Below, piece after piece: positions 1 to 6,442 of a stretch of 8,335 nt of DNA. The notes below the pieces were generated by a model. That model worked only from the letters and a program-made list of their open reading frames with translations. It was not told the DNA's origin and did no database searches. The stretch's first letter is position 1. Each line of letters opens with the position of its first letter. The stretch lies in contig DAHXNM010000221.1 of NCBI GenBank assembly GCA_027365375.1, positions 1-8,335 of the forward strand. Direction: 5' to 3'. A program made the position numbers and the translations under genes. Source of the DNA: Ferrimicrobium sp. (GTDB lineage Bacteria > Actinomycetota > Acidimicrobiia > Acidimicrobiales > Acidimicrobiaceae).

Positions 1-474
1 CGGATCATTCGCCCACTCGCGAGCCTCCTTCGCCACCTCATATACTCGAAGATGATCCGGATGAGGATAACTGACTTGGCGTTCACCGTAACTGATCATC
101 ACCTGAGGGCGCTCTCGTCGAAGAATGGCCACAAGTGGGCGCACTGCGACCTCGAGGGGTACCGCGGCGAAACAATTTTCGTGGCTGTTTGCCTCGCTGC
201 CGGGCATTCCTGAGTCCCGAAACCCTAGTAACTCCACGTCTTGATATCCGATGATCTCCGCTGAGCGCGCGAGCTCCTTCATCCTCAACTCTGGCAGTTC
301 CTCAGGATTACGTCCTTTGAAGGCAGGATTGAGGAACTCTCCCTCTTCACCGCCTGTGGCAGTGACCAGGACCGAACGCACCCCCTCCTCTGCGTACTTG
401 GCAATAGTGGCAGCGCCCTTAGATGCCTCATCATCGGGATGAGCATGAATGCTCACAATAGTTCGCTGATTCAT
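1..474 (-). CDS. mca: Mycothiol S-conjugate amidase-like LmbE/PIG-L deacetylase (5' part, runs off window)
   Basis: Only the first 158 codons are present; the 3' part lies beyond position 1. The family cleaves the GlcN-Ins amide or acetyl group of mycothiol-derived substrates. Mca splits mycothiol S-conjugates so that toxins leave as mercapturic acids, in the cytoplasm. Visible marks are the zinc-binding AHPDDE at residues 11-16 (H12 and D15 as ligands), GGEEGEFLNPA at 41-51, LGFRDSG at 83-89, CFAAVPLE at 101-108 and PHPDH at 137-141, which should give the third zinc ligand. The GGE-G-x-LNPA and CFAxVPLE stretches resemble Mca more than MshB. The ATG at 474 is chosen because a strong Shine-Dalgarno (GGAGGAG) sits 8 nt upstream and the protein begins 10 residues before AHPDDE, as is usual. 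The gene is 103 nt downstream of the acyl-CoA dehydrogenase. A related deacetylase such as MshB or a bacillithiol-type enzyme is less likely. Confidence 0.87.
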   Translation of the reverse strand, partial: MNQRTIVSIHAHPDDEASKGAATIAKYAEEGVRSVLVTATGGEEGEFLNPAFKGRNPEELPELRMKELARSAEIIGYQDVELLGFRDSGMPGSEANSHENCFAAVPLEVAVRPLVAILRRERPQVMISYGERQVSYPHPDHLRVYEVAKEAREWANDP

Positions 475-482
475 CGACACGT

Positions 483-489
483 CTCCTCC
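483..489 (-). promoter_or_regulatory. Ribosome binding site of the mca-like gene
   Basis: On the minus strand this reads GGAGGAG, 8 nt before the ATG at 474. It is the strongest Shine-Dalgarno in the window and fixes the start of the mca-like gene. Confidence 0.75.
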
Positions 490-523
490 ATCAACCTCGC
501 ATCTTGTTAGCTTCCAGGCTATC

Positions 524-541
524 TGCCAAACAGTTGTGGCA
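524..541. repeat. Inverted repeat TGCCA-N8-TGGCA upstream of mca-like gene
   Basis: Perfect 5-bp arms (TGCCA at 524-528, TGGCA at 537-541) flank an 8-bp spacer, in the only intergenic region before the mca-like gene. On the minus strand the downstream arm is part of TTTGGCA, a fair -35-like element (TTGGCA). A weak -10 candidate (CAAGAT) follows 17 nt later. The symmetry could be an operator overlapping a promoter, but the short arms also allow chance. No regulator can be named. Confidence 0.25.
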
Positions 542-577
542 AGACCGATGAAGGGGTTCGGGTATCAGCTAGCTACC

Positions 578-1876
578 CTAACGGTCTATCGACAACAACT
601 CCAGTTGAGCCGCAAAATGCTCCTTGGCTGCCGTACGTCTGGCAGCAATCAACTCAGTTGGCTCCGTCACCGGGTGGTAGTCTCGCAGTATCTGCCGAGC
701 GACCGTCATACGATGTACCTCATCCGGTCCATCATAAATTCGGGCGGCTCTGGCGGCGCGATACATCTTCTCCAACGGGAGATCCGATGAGAACCCCAAC
801 CCTCCATGCACCTGTATGGCTCGATCGATCACGTTATAGAGGACCTGAGCTCCAAAGTACTTGATCATCGAGATCTCCGTACGTGCCGCCTTCTGCCCTT
901 TCTGGTCTATCACCCAAGCGGCATGCAGGGTCATTAGTCGTGCAGCAGACATCTCAGCAGCGGAGTCAGCGATCCAGTTCTGAACCGTCTGCTTGGCAGC
1001 AAGTGGCTCACCGAACACCTCCCTAGATACAGCTCGCTCACACATCATCGCAAATGCACGCTGTGACTGCCCAAGCCATCGCATGCAGTGGTGGATCCGC
1101 CCTGGCCCGAGGCGGCTCTGTGCAAGGGCGAAACCCATACCCTCGTGCCCAATCAAGTGATCGAGTGGCACTCGAACGTTCTCGTAGATGATCTCGGCGT
1201 GATTCCCATAGGACCCTTGATGGACCACAGGATCTTCCATCGTCGGTATATCGCGCACCACCCTAACCCCTGGCGTCTCCTTCGGAACCAGCAGCATGGA
1301 CATCGCTTGACGGGCTGGGACGTCGGGCACGGTGCGTACCATCACGATTAGAAAGTCAGCGACCGAACCATTAGTCGTATACCACTTGTGACCGTTGATC
1401 ACCCACTCATCACCATCGCGGACGGCTGTGGCGCTGATGCGAGTTGGATCAGCTCCAGCATCCGGTTCAGTCATCGAAAATCCACTCGAAAGCTCTCCTC
1501 GGAGTAGAGGTTCGAGATACATTTCACGTTGGAAGTCAGCTCCATTTGCCTCGATGCCGAGCGCGAGTAGCTCCGCATTTCCAGAGTCGGGTGCGTTGTT
1601 TCCAAATACCAACGGAGCAATTGGCGACATACCCAAAATCTCACTGATAAGGCCGAGCTTTACCTGACCAAACCCTTGTCCACCGAGTTCGGGAGGCAGA
1701 TGTGCAGCGAAGAGTCCACGTTCCTTGACCTGCTCCTGCAAAGGTTTGATCATCACCTTGAGCGCTGGGGTATCAAGGTCAAGCGCCTCAAGAGGGAGGA
1801 TCTCGTTCTCAACCAATGCCCTTACCCAGACCAGCTGGGCCTCAAAGTCAGGTTCCGTTGCAAAATCCCAAGCCAT
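578..1876 (-). CDS. Acyl-CoA dehydrogenase, ACAD10/11-like, FAD-dependent
   Basis: The product is 432 aa, close to the normal length of a stand-alone acyl-CoA dehydrogenase. The family oxidises acyl-CoA to the trans-2-enoyl-CoA using FAD and passes electrons to electron-transfer flavoprotein, usually in beta-oxidation or amino-acid/branched-acid breakdown. Domains in order: alpha-helical N-domain (about 1-130); beta-domain with the FAD/substrate signature GFSMTEPDAGADPT (132-145) and WVINGHKWYTTNG (158-170); C-terminal helical domain with RLGPGRIHHCMR (255-266), IQVHGGLGF (354-362) and YDGPDEVH (381-388). In the last motif D382 sits where the catalytic base is expected; Glu is usual in MCAD-type enzymes. 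The GRIHHCMR and DGPDEVH signatures are typical of the ACAD10/11-like branch, whose bacterial members often act on long or modified acyl chains, but the substrate cannot be read from sequence. The ATG at 1876 has GGAGGGG 8 nt upstream. Confidence 0.95.
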   Translation of the reverse strand: MAWDFATEPDFEAQLVWVRALVENEILPLEALDLDTPALKVMIKPLQEQVKERGLFAAHLPPELGGQGFGQVKLGLISEILGMSPIAPLVFGNNAPDSGNAELLALGIEANGADFQREMYLEPLLRGELSSGFSMTEPDAGADPTRISATAVRDGDEWVINGHKWYTTNGSVADFLIVMVRTVPDVPARQAMSMLLVPKETPGVRVVRDIPTMEDPVVHQGSYGNHAEIIYENVRVPLDHLIGHEGMGFALAQSRLGPGRIHHCMRWLGQSQRAFAMMCERAVSREVFGEPLAAKQTVQNWIADSAAEMSAARLMTLHAAWVIDQKGQKAARTEISMIKYFGAQVLYNVIDRAIQVHGGLGFSSDLPLEKMYRAARAARIYDGPDEVHRMTVARQILRDYHPVTEPTELIAARRTAAKEHFAAQLELLSIDR

Positions 1877-1884
1877 CTCCGCAT

Positions 1885-1891
1885 CCCCTCC
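1885..1891 (-). promoter_or_regulatory. Ribosome binding site of the acyl-CoA dehydrogenase gene
   Basis: On the minus strand GGAGGGG lies 8 nt before the ATG at 1876. A nearer upstream ATG (at 1884) is out of frame, so this site supports the chosen start. It directly follows a small perfect hairpin (1892-1907). Confidence 0.65.
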
Positions 1892-1907
1892 AGTCGCTAA
1901 CCCGACT
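1892..1907. repeat. Small inverted repeat AGTCG-N6-CGACT abutting the ACAD ribosome binding site
   Basis: Perfect 5-bp arms with a 6-nt loop. The transcript would fold this hairpin immediately 5' of the GGAGGGG ribosome binding site of the acyl-CoA dehydrogenase. It could be an operator half-site pair or an mRNA element. With 5-bp arms, chance is also possible. Confidence 0.25.
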
Positions 1908-1923
1908 CTATCACCAACGGTGC

Positions 1924-1958
1924 CTCGAGCCAGAGCAGGCGATGTTGCTCAAGTCGAG
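1924..1958 (-). terminator. Possible U-less terminator or attenuator after the lipoprotein gene
   Basis: It starts at the base right after the TAA stop (1961-1959) of the binding-protein gene. Two nested complementary pairs form an interrupted stem: outer CTCGA/TCGAG (1924-1928 with 1954-1958) and inner GAGCA/TGCTC (1933-1937 with 1946-1950) around an 8-nt loop. No T-tract follows on the minus strand, so a classical intrinsic terminator is not shown. Actinobacteria often use hairpins without a U-run, which is why it is listed. A further small CACC/GGTG hairpin follows at 1912-1922. Confidence 0.35.
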
Positions 1959-3137
1959 TTACAGGGTTGGCGGGGCGGCGAGTTTAGGTGGAGTGGTCGT
2001 TACTCGTGTTCCGTCAACGTATAGGGGATGGGTGGTACCCGTCAAGACGTCACCTTGGAATCCAGCGATCGCACTCCATGAGCCGAGGGCTGGTATTACT
2101 GGGTCGAATCGGTGGCGCGCAAGGCTCGTCAGAATCTCACGGCGACTAGGGTTGATCCCCGCAGAGCGGAGCAACTCAATCGACATCGTGGCGGCATAGA
2201 TTCCATCTAGGGTTGCCGGGTCAAGTGCAACCTTCGGCGCTAGCAAGCGATCGACTGCTCCTAGATAGCCGCTCCAGGCGGCGCTGAGTGCGCTTCGCGG
2301 GATCCATGGCCCAAGACGCATCACCGTACCATGAAACTTTGGCGCCGCTGCCCGCAGTTGCGCGCGCGAAGTGGAGCTTTCGACGGCGATCACCGTCGGT
2401 GCCTCATTTAACCCTGCAAGGGTAGCAAGGAGACTGGTGGTCACCGATGCTGGAGCAAAGCTGATCACCAAGTCTGGCACTCGCTTTGTCAGCTGGGTGA
2501 TGCCTTGCAGTTGACCAGTCGTGCTGTAGTTGAGCTGTTCGGGAGAGGTCTTGAAGCCAAGATCGGTGGCGATGCCTGGTACCGTAGTCGACGACATCAC
2601 GGCAATTGTTCCGTTAGCGAGATCAAGACTCTCGAGCAGAGGGCCGAGCTCGGCCGCTGTAGTAGAGAGCGGAGAGACCGTGTTGACGGTATTAGGTCCT
2701 GTCGCCTGTCCTGTCGGGAACAACTGCAAGATCCCTGAACTGCTCGCCTCGGTAGAGACGGAGTTCGCGATCGAAGACGGTCCGTCACCGATGAGAGCAA
2801 AGGCGCCGACGGTAGCACTCAGGTAGTCGGTCTCATCTGCTGCAATTGATGGTTGCCCAGCGTCATTCTTTACCACCAGGCCGAGTTGCCTTCCGTAGAC
2901 GCCATGATGCTGGTTGAAGAGCCGCAGGACCGCCCGCATGCCGTCCACCTCGTCAACTGCGCTTTGGTGCGAGACTCCATCGGTATTGACCTCTGTTGCA
3001 AACAGTACGCTAGAGGCGGTTACCCCAGGGGCCGACGCGAGGGGCGTTGCCAAGCTTGTCGCCTGACTTCCACAGCTGGCGAGTACTAAACCAGCCAAAG
3101 CAACCACTAACGCTATGCTGATCACCCGGTACCGCAT
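1959..3137 (-). CDS. ABC-type substrate-binding lipoprotein, branched-chain amino acid/amide-like (type I periplasmic binding fold)
   Basis: The product is 392 aa, the usual size for a Leu/Ile/Val-binding-like protein. The N-terminus has basic residues (MRYR), a hydrophobic core (about 5-19) and the lipobox LASC with Cys22, so the mature protein should be lipid-anchored outside the membrane. A low-complexity Ser/Ala/Thr/Pro linker (23-42) is followed by a first lobe opening SSVLFATEVNTDG (42-54). The stretch DEVDGMRAVLRLFNQHHGVYGRQL (62-85) matches the conserved G-x-x-A/x-x-x-x-N-x-x-G-I-x-G-R pattern of the family. The gene is orphaned: no permease or ATPase gene is in the window. The tail after about 375 is rich in Thr and Pro. 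It starts 80 nt after dnaE2, with AGGGTG 7 nt before the ATG as ribosome binding site. It could serve a transporter encoded elsewhere or act as a sensor. The ligand is unknown. Confidence 0.85.
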   Translation of the reverse strand: MRYRVISIALVVALAGLVLASCGSQATSLATPLASAPGVTASSVLFATEVNTDGVSHQSAVDEVDGMRAVLRLFNQHHGVYGRQLGLVVKNDAGQPSIAADETDYLSATVGAFALIGDGPSSIANSVSTEASSSGILQLFPTGQATGPNTVNTVSPLSTTAAELGPLLESLDLANGTIAVMSSTTVPGIATDLGFKTSPEQLNYSTTGQLQGITQLTKRVPDLVISFAPASVTTSLLATLAGLNEAPTVIAVESSTSRAQLRAAAPKFHGTVMRLGPWIPRSALSAAWSGYLGAVDRLLAPKVALDPATLDGIYAATMSIELLRSAGINPSRREILTSLARHRFDPVIPALGSWSAIAGFQGDVLTGTTHPLYVDGTRVTTTPPKLAAPPTL

Positions 3138-3217
3138 CGGGCATCACCCTAGCACGTCATCGACTGTCCCTAGTTACACCGAGCTTAAGGATATAACCAT
3201 GACTACGCTTCTATGGC

Positions 3218-6200
3218 TTATTGAAAGTCGCGCGAACCAAGTGCAGGCGCACCTTCAAGAGCGATCACCTTTGAGGCGATCACCGACTTCACCTCTCCGC
3301 TTCGCTGCAACCTCCCAGTCACCAGCACGGCGGAGGAGAGGGCCGCCTCGCGAAAGCGGACCCAGACTCCGGGGCGAACAAGGACGTTGATCAACCCAGC
3401 CTCATCCTCCAGGTTTAGAAAGACCACACCCTTGGCCGTACCTGGACGCTGTCGGTGAGTGACCACACCAGCAACGGTCACCTTGGCTCCATCCTCCAAC
3501 GCCACCAAGCCATCAGATCGCACTATGTCCGATCGACTCAAAGATGAACGCAGAAGCTCCATCGGATGACCCTTGGTCACAAAGCCCAGGGCACGAGACT
3601 CCATGAGCTGTCGCTCGGTCTCGGTCAGATCTTCAAAAGTGGGTTGACTTCCCTTAGCGACGATATCGGAGAGCCCTCTACGGTCTCGCACCACTTCACC
3701 GCTCTGCCAGATCACCGACCGTCGATGTTGGCCAAAACCGTCAAACGCCCCTGCCTTCGCAAGGTTGACCACTTGGGGCTCGCTGAGTATCACACGATCT
3801 AGCACCTCTCTCCAAGAGGTATAAGGACCGCATTCTATGATGGCCTGGGCCTTTTTATCTCCAATACCGCGTATGGTGTCAAGTCCGACGCGAAGAAAAA
3901 CCTCACCGTCGTGAACCTGCAGGTCAGTAGATGCAGATCCTCGATTCACATCCGGGGGCAACGCATCAACTCCATGCCGAGCGGCATCGCGCAGCAGTGT
4001 CTGAGGTGACCAAAATCCCATCGGCTGTGAACGCAAGATCCCTGCATAAAACGCCGCTGGATAGTGAAGTTTGAACCACGCGCTGATGTAGACGAGATAG
4101 GCAAAGGAGGCAGCATGACTCTCGGGAAAGCCGAAATTCGCAAAGGCAGCGAGTTTTTGGTAGATCTCCTCCTTGGCGCGATCATCGACCCCGTTCGCCT
4201 CCATGCCGGCGAAAAGACGGCGTTTGAGCCGCTCCATGCGCTCGGCCGACCTCCGAGAACTCATCGCCTGTCGGAGCTCATCAGCTTGCGATGGGGAAAA
4301 GCCAGCCACATCCATCGCCATCTGCATGAGTTGCTCCTGGAAAAGGGGTACCCCCAAAGTCTTGGAGAGCGAACGCTCGAGCAGTGGATGAGGATAGGTA
4401 ACCGCCTCTTCTCCACTCCGACGGCGAAGATAGGGATGAACCGACCCACCTTGAATTGGTCCTGGTCTGATAAGCGCCACCTCGACGACAAGGTCGTAAA
4501 AACACGTCGGCTTGAGTCGTGGCAACGTCGCCATCTGTGCACGCGACTCGACCTGGAAAAGACCGATGGAGTCAGCATGTTGCAACATAACATACACCTG
4601 CTCCTCCTGGGGCAACAGGGCGATGTCGACCGTCACGCCATAGGCGTCCTTCACAAGATCTACCATCTCATGGATCGCGCCTAACATACCAAGACCAAGA
4701 AGGTCGAACTTCACGAGTCCCATCTGAGCACAGTCGTCCTTGTCCCACTGCAAGACGCTGCGATCTAGCTTGCGCGCCCATTCAACTGGACACACCTCAA
4801 TGATAGGTCGATCGCAGATCACCATCCCTCCTACATGCAGACCTAGGTGTCGAGGTGCATGTTCAAGACCGAGTGCGACCTCGACGATGTCTGCCGGGAC
4901 CTCAAGCAACGGGTGCCCACGATGATCACGCGCCTCGAGAGAGGCGCGTAGCGAACCACGTCTTTCAACCTGGCGTGACCACCGATCGATCTCTATCGAC
5001 GGAACGCCATAGACACGCGCTGTGTCTCGAAGGACCGAGCGTGCTCGGTAAGTGATCAGGCTAGCTACCTGGGCAGCGTACTCTCTACCGTAGCGCCGAT
5101 AGACATACTGCAGCACCTCTTCACGTCGGCCACTCTCAATATCGACATCTATGTCAGGTGGACCATCACGCTCTGGAGAGAGAAAGCGTTCGAACAGCAA
5201 CCCGAGAGCCACAGGGTCGGCGTTGGTGATACCAAGTGCATAGCAGACGGCAGAATTGGCCGCTGAACCCCGACCTTGGCAGTAGATTCCTTCCCGTCGA
5301 CAAAAATCTACCAGATCGGCTACCACCAAGAAGTAGCCGGGAAACCCCAATGTCTCGATAATCTCGAGCTCGTAAGCGAGTTGGCTATAGGCTCCTGGGA
5401 CGCGCTCAGCGTCCACAGAACCATAGCGCTTCGGTGCGCGTTCAAAGGTAAGGTTGCGGAGCCATGAGCTATCCGTCTCGCCTGCTGGAGCGAGCGAACG
5501 CGGTAGGCCCGGGGCTATGAGGTGCAACGGGAAACGACAACGCTCCATCACCTCAACGGTCTGTGCAACGACGCCAGGATAACGCACAAAGTGCAACCGC
5601 TGCTCCCTTGGCGTTCGCAGTCGAGGTACTCCAGCACTCGGAAGATAACCATCGAGTTCGGCGAGTTTTGAGTTCGATCGAATAGCTGCCGCTACCGTAG
5701 CTCGCAGCTGACCACGGACATCTAGAGCATGCACATTCTGTGTTCCAACAAGCGGGAATCCACGCTGGACAGCGAGTTCAGCCAAGAAATCTGCTCGAAT
5801 CGTATCCAATGGATCACCATGATCGTTGATCTCAATGACTAAAGCGTCGTGACCGAAACGTTCTTCCAATTCGTTCAGTCGATGCCGAGCCGCCTTGGGT
5901 CCTTGTTCGATGAGGGCACGCGAGAGTGGACCCTTACGGCATCCGGTCAACACGACCCAACCATCATGCGGTTGATTGGCGGCCAGCTGATCAAGCGACA
6001 ACGAGAAGACTCCTTTAGATCCCCCACGAAGGTGTGCCTCGGCAATCGTGCGCGACAGCGCCTGATAACCCTCGATCGAGGCTGCAAGGACGAGCAGATG
6101 CTCTCCTTTCGGATCACGTGTCGCAGTGCGGACCTCGGCATCGCCAAGCGTCAACTCAGCTCCGATAATCGGCTGGATTCCCACCGATCGGGCGGCTGTC

Positions 6201-6439
6201 AAAAATCGAGGCACGCCATAGAGACCATTATGGTCGGTGAGCGCAATCCCAGCGAGGCCGGCTTGGCTCGCCGCAACAACGAGATCCTCTGGCGAAACCA
6301 CGCCATCAAGAAAGCTAAAATAGCTATGGGCATGCAGCTCTGCATAAGCGGGTTCTCGATCGCCGGTGGAATCGGATCTCGCTAAATTGACATCGCGAAC
6401 TCGCCGGATCGGCTGTTCTGGCTCTCGTTCTGGGTACAT
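3218..6439 (-). CDS. dnaE2: Error-prone DNA polymerase DnaE2 (ImuC)
   Basis: A C-family polymerase alpha subunit of 1073 aa, normal for DnaE2 and shorter than replicative DnaE1. It extends DNA past lesions in SOS-induced mutagenesis together with ImuA' and ImuB. Domains in order: N-terminal PHP domain with ELHAHSYFSFLDG (34-46), TDHNGLYG (68-75) and GAEL (93-96); palm/fingers with GQGRGSAANS-type nucleotide motif (Q388-S396) and the catalytic acidic cluster PDIDVD (428-433; D431 and D433), with the third catalytic Asp in VKFDLLGLG (D579); FPESHAASFAYLVY (771-784); helix-hairpin-helix at GLDTIRGIGDKKA (852-864); C-terminal OB fold with VVTHRQRPGTAKGVVFLNLEDE (992-1013 region). It ends soon after the OB fold, without the tau-binding extension of replicative DnaE, as expected for DnaE2. 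The ATG lies 3 nt after the imuB stop (TAG GCT ATG), so translation is probably coupled. All catalytic residues appear intact. Confidence 0.97.
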   Translation of the reverse strand: MYPEREPEQPIRRVRDVNLARSDSTGDREPAYAELHAHSYFSFLDGVVSPEDLVVAASQAGLAGIALTDHNGLYGVPRFLTAARSVGIQPIIGAELTLGDAEVRTATRDPKGEHLLVLAASIEGYQALSRTIAEAHLRGGSKGVFSLSLDQLAANQPHDGWVVLTGCRKGPLSRALIEQGPKAARHRLNELEERFGHDALVIEINDHGDPLDTIRADFLAELAVQRGFPLVGTQNVHALDVRGQLRATVAAAIRSNSKLAELDGYLPSAGVPRLRTPREQRLHFVRYPGVVAQTVEVMERCRFPLHLIAPGLPRSLAPAGETDSSWLRNLTFERAPKRYGSVDAERVPGAYSQLAYELEIIETLGFPGYFLVVADLVDFCRREGIYCQGRGSAANSAVCYALGITNADPVALGLLFERFLSPERDGPPDIDVDIESGRREEVLQYVYRRYGREYAAQVASLITYRARSVLRDTARVYGVPSIEIDRWSRQVERRGSLRASLEARDHRGHPLLEVPADIVEVALGLEHAPRHLGLHVGGMVICDRPIIEVCPVEWARKLDRSVLQWDKDDCAQMGLVKFDLLGLGMLGAIHEMVDLVKDAYGVTVDIALLPQEEQVYVMLQHADSIGLFQVESRAQMATLPRLKPTCFYDLVVEVALIRPGPIQGGSVHPYLRRRSGEEAVTYPHPLLERSLSKTLGVPLFQEQLMQMAMDVAGFSPSQADELRQAMSSRRSAERMERLKRRLFAGMEANGVDDRAKEEIYQKLAAFANFGFPESHAASFAYLVYISAWFKLHYPAAFYAGILRSQPMGFWSPQTLLRDAARHGVDALPPDVNRGSASTDLQVHDGEVFLRVGLDTIRGIGDKKAQAIIECGPYTSWREVLDRVILSEPQVVNLAKAGAFDGFGQHRRSVIWQSGEVVRDRRGLSDIVAKGSQPTFEDLTETERQLMESRALGFVTKGHPMELLRSSLSRSDIVRSDGLVALEDGAKVTVAGVVTHRQRPGTAKGVVFLNLEDEAGLINVLVRPGVWVRFREAALSSAVLVTGRLQRSGEVKSVIASKVIALEGAPALGSRDFQ
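4928..4949. repeat. Perfect 9-bp hairpin inside dnaE2
   Basis: ACGCGCCTC (4928-4936) and GAGGCGCGT (4941-4949) are perfect complements around the 4-nt spacer GAGA. It is the most stable short hairpin I see in the window. It lies in coding sequence for about residues 497-504 (LRASLEAR) of DnaE2, in the variable region between the PDIDVD cluster and the next conserved block. On the plus-strand sense the loop is a GNRA-type GAGA; in the dnaE2 transcript it is UCUC. Function unknown; it may be chance. Confidence 0.5.
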
Positions 6440-6442
6440 AGC

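Noticed and set aside
560..578. GGGTA-N9-TACCC hairpin at the end of the acyl-CoA dehydrogenase gene as a terminator
   Set aside because: Only five base pairs with a 9-nt loop, overlapping the stop codon region, and no T-tract follows.
1175..1182. GAACGTTC as a LexA/SOS box
   Set aside because: The half-sites touch without the 4-nt spacer of the actinobacterial box and it lies inside the acyl-CoA dehydrogenase gene.
3138..3217. Promoter for the binding-protein gene (TTATAT/TATATC near 3196-3202)
   Set aside because: AT-rich and -10-like, but no -35 at suitable spacing; too weak to annotate.
4064..4684. Long plus-strand open frame (206 codons) opposite dnaE2
   Set aside because: It lies wholly antisense to conserved DnaE2 coding sequence and its translation shows no recognisable domain; it is a shadow of the codon use of dnaE2.
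6070..6081. CCTCGATCGAGG 12-bp palindrome as an operator
   Set aside because: It is inside dnaE2 coding sequence and is best seen as one more copy of the window-wide CGATCG excess.
5849..6385. Plus-strand open frame (178 codons) opposite the PHP domain of dnaE2
   Set aside because: Fully antisense to a conserved gene, no recognisable motif, no credible ribosome binding site.
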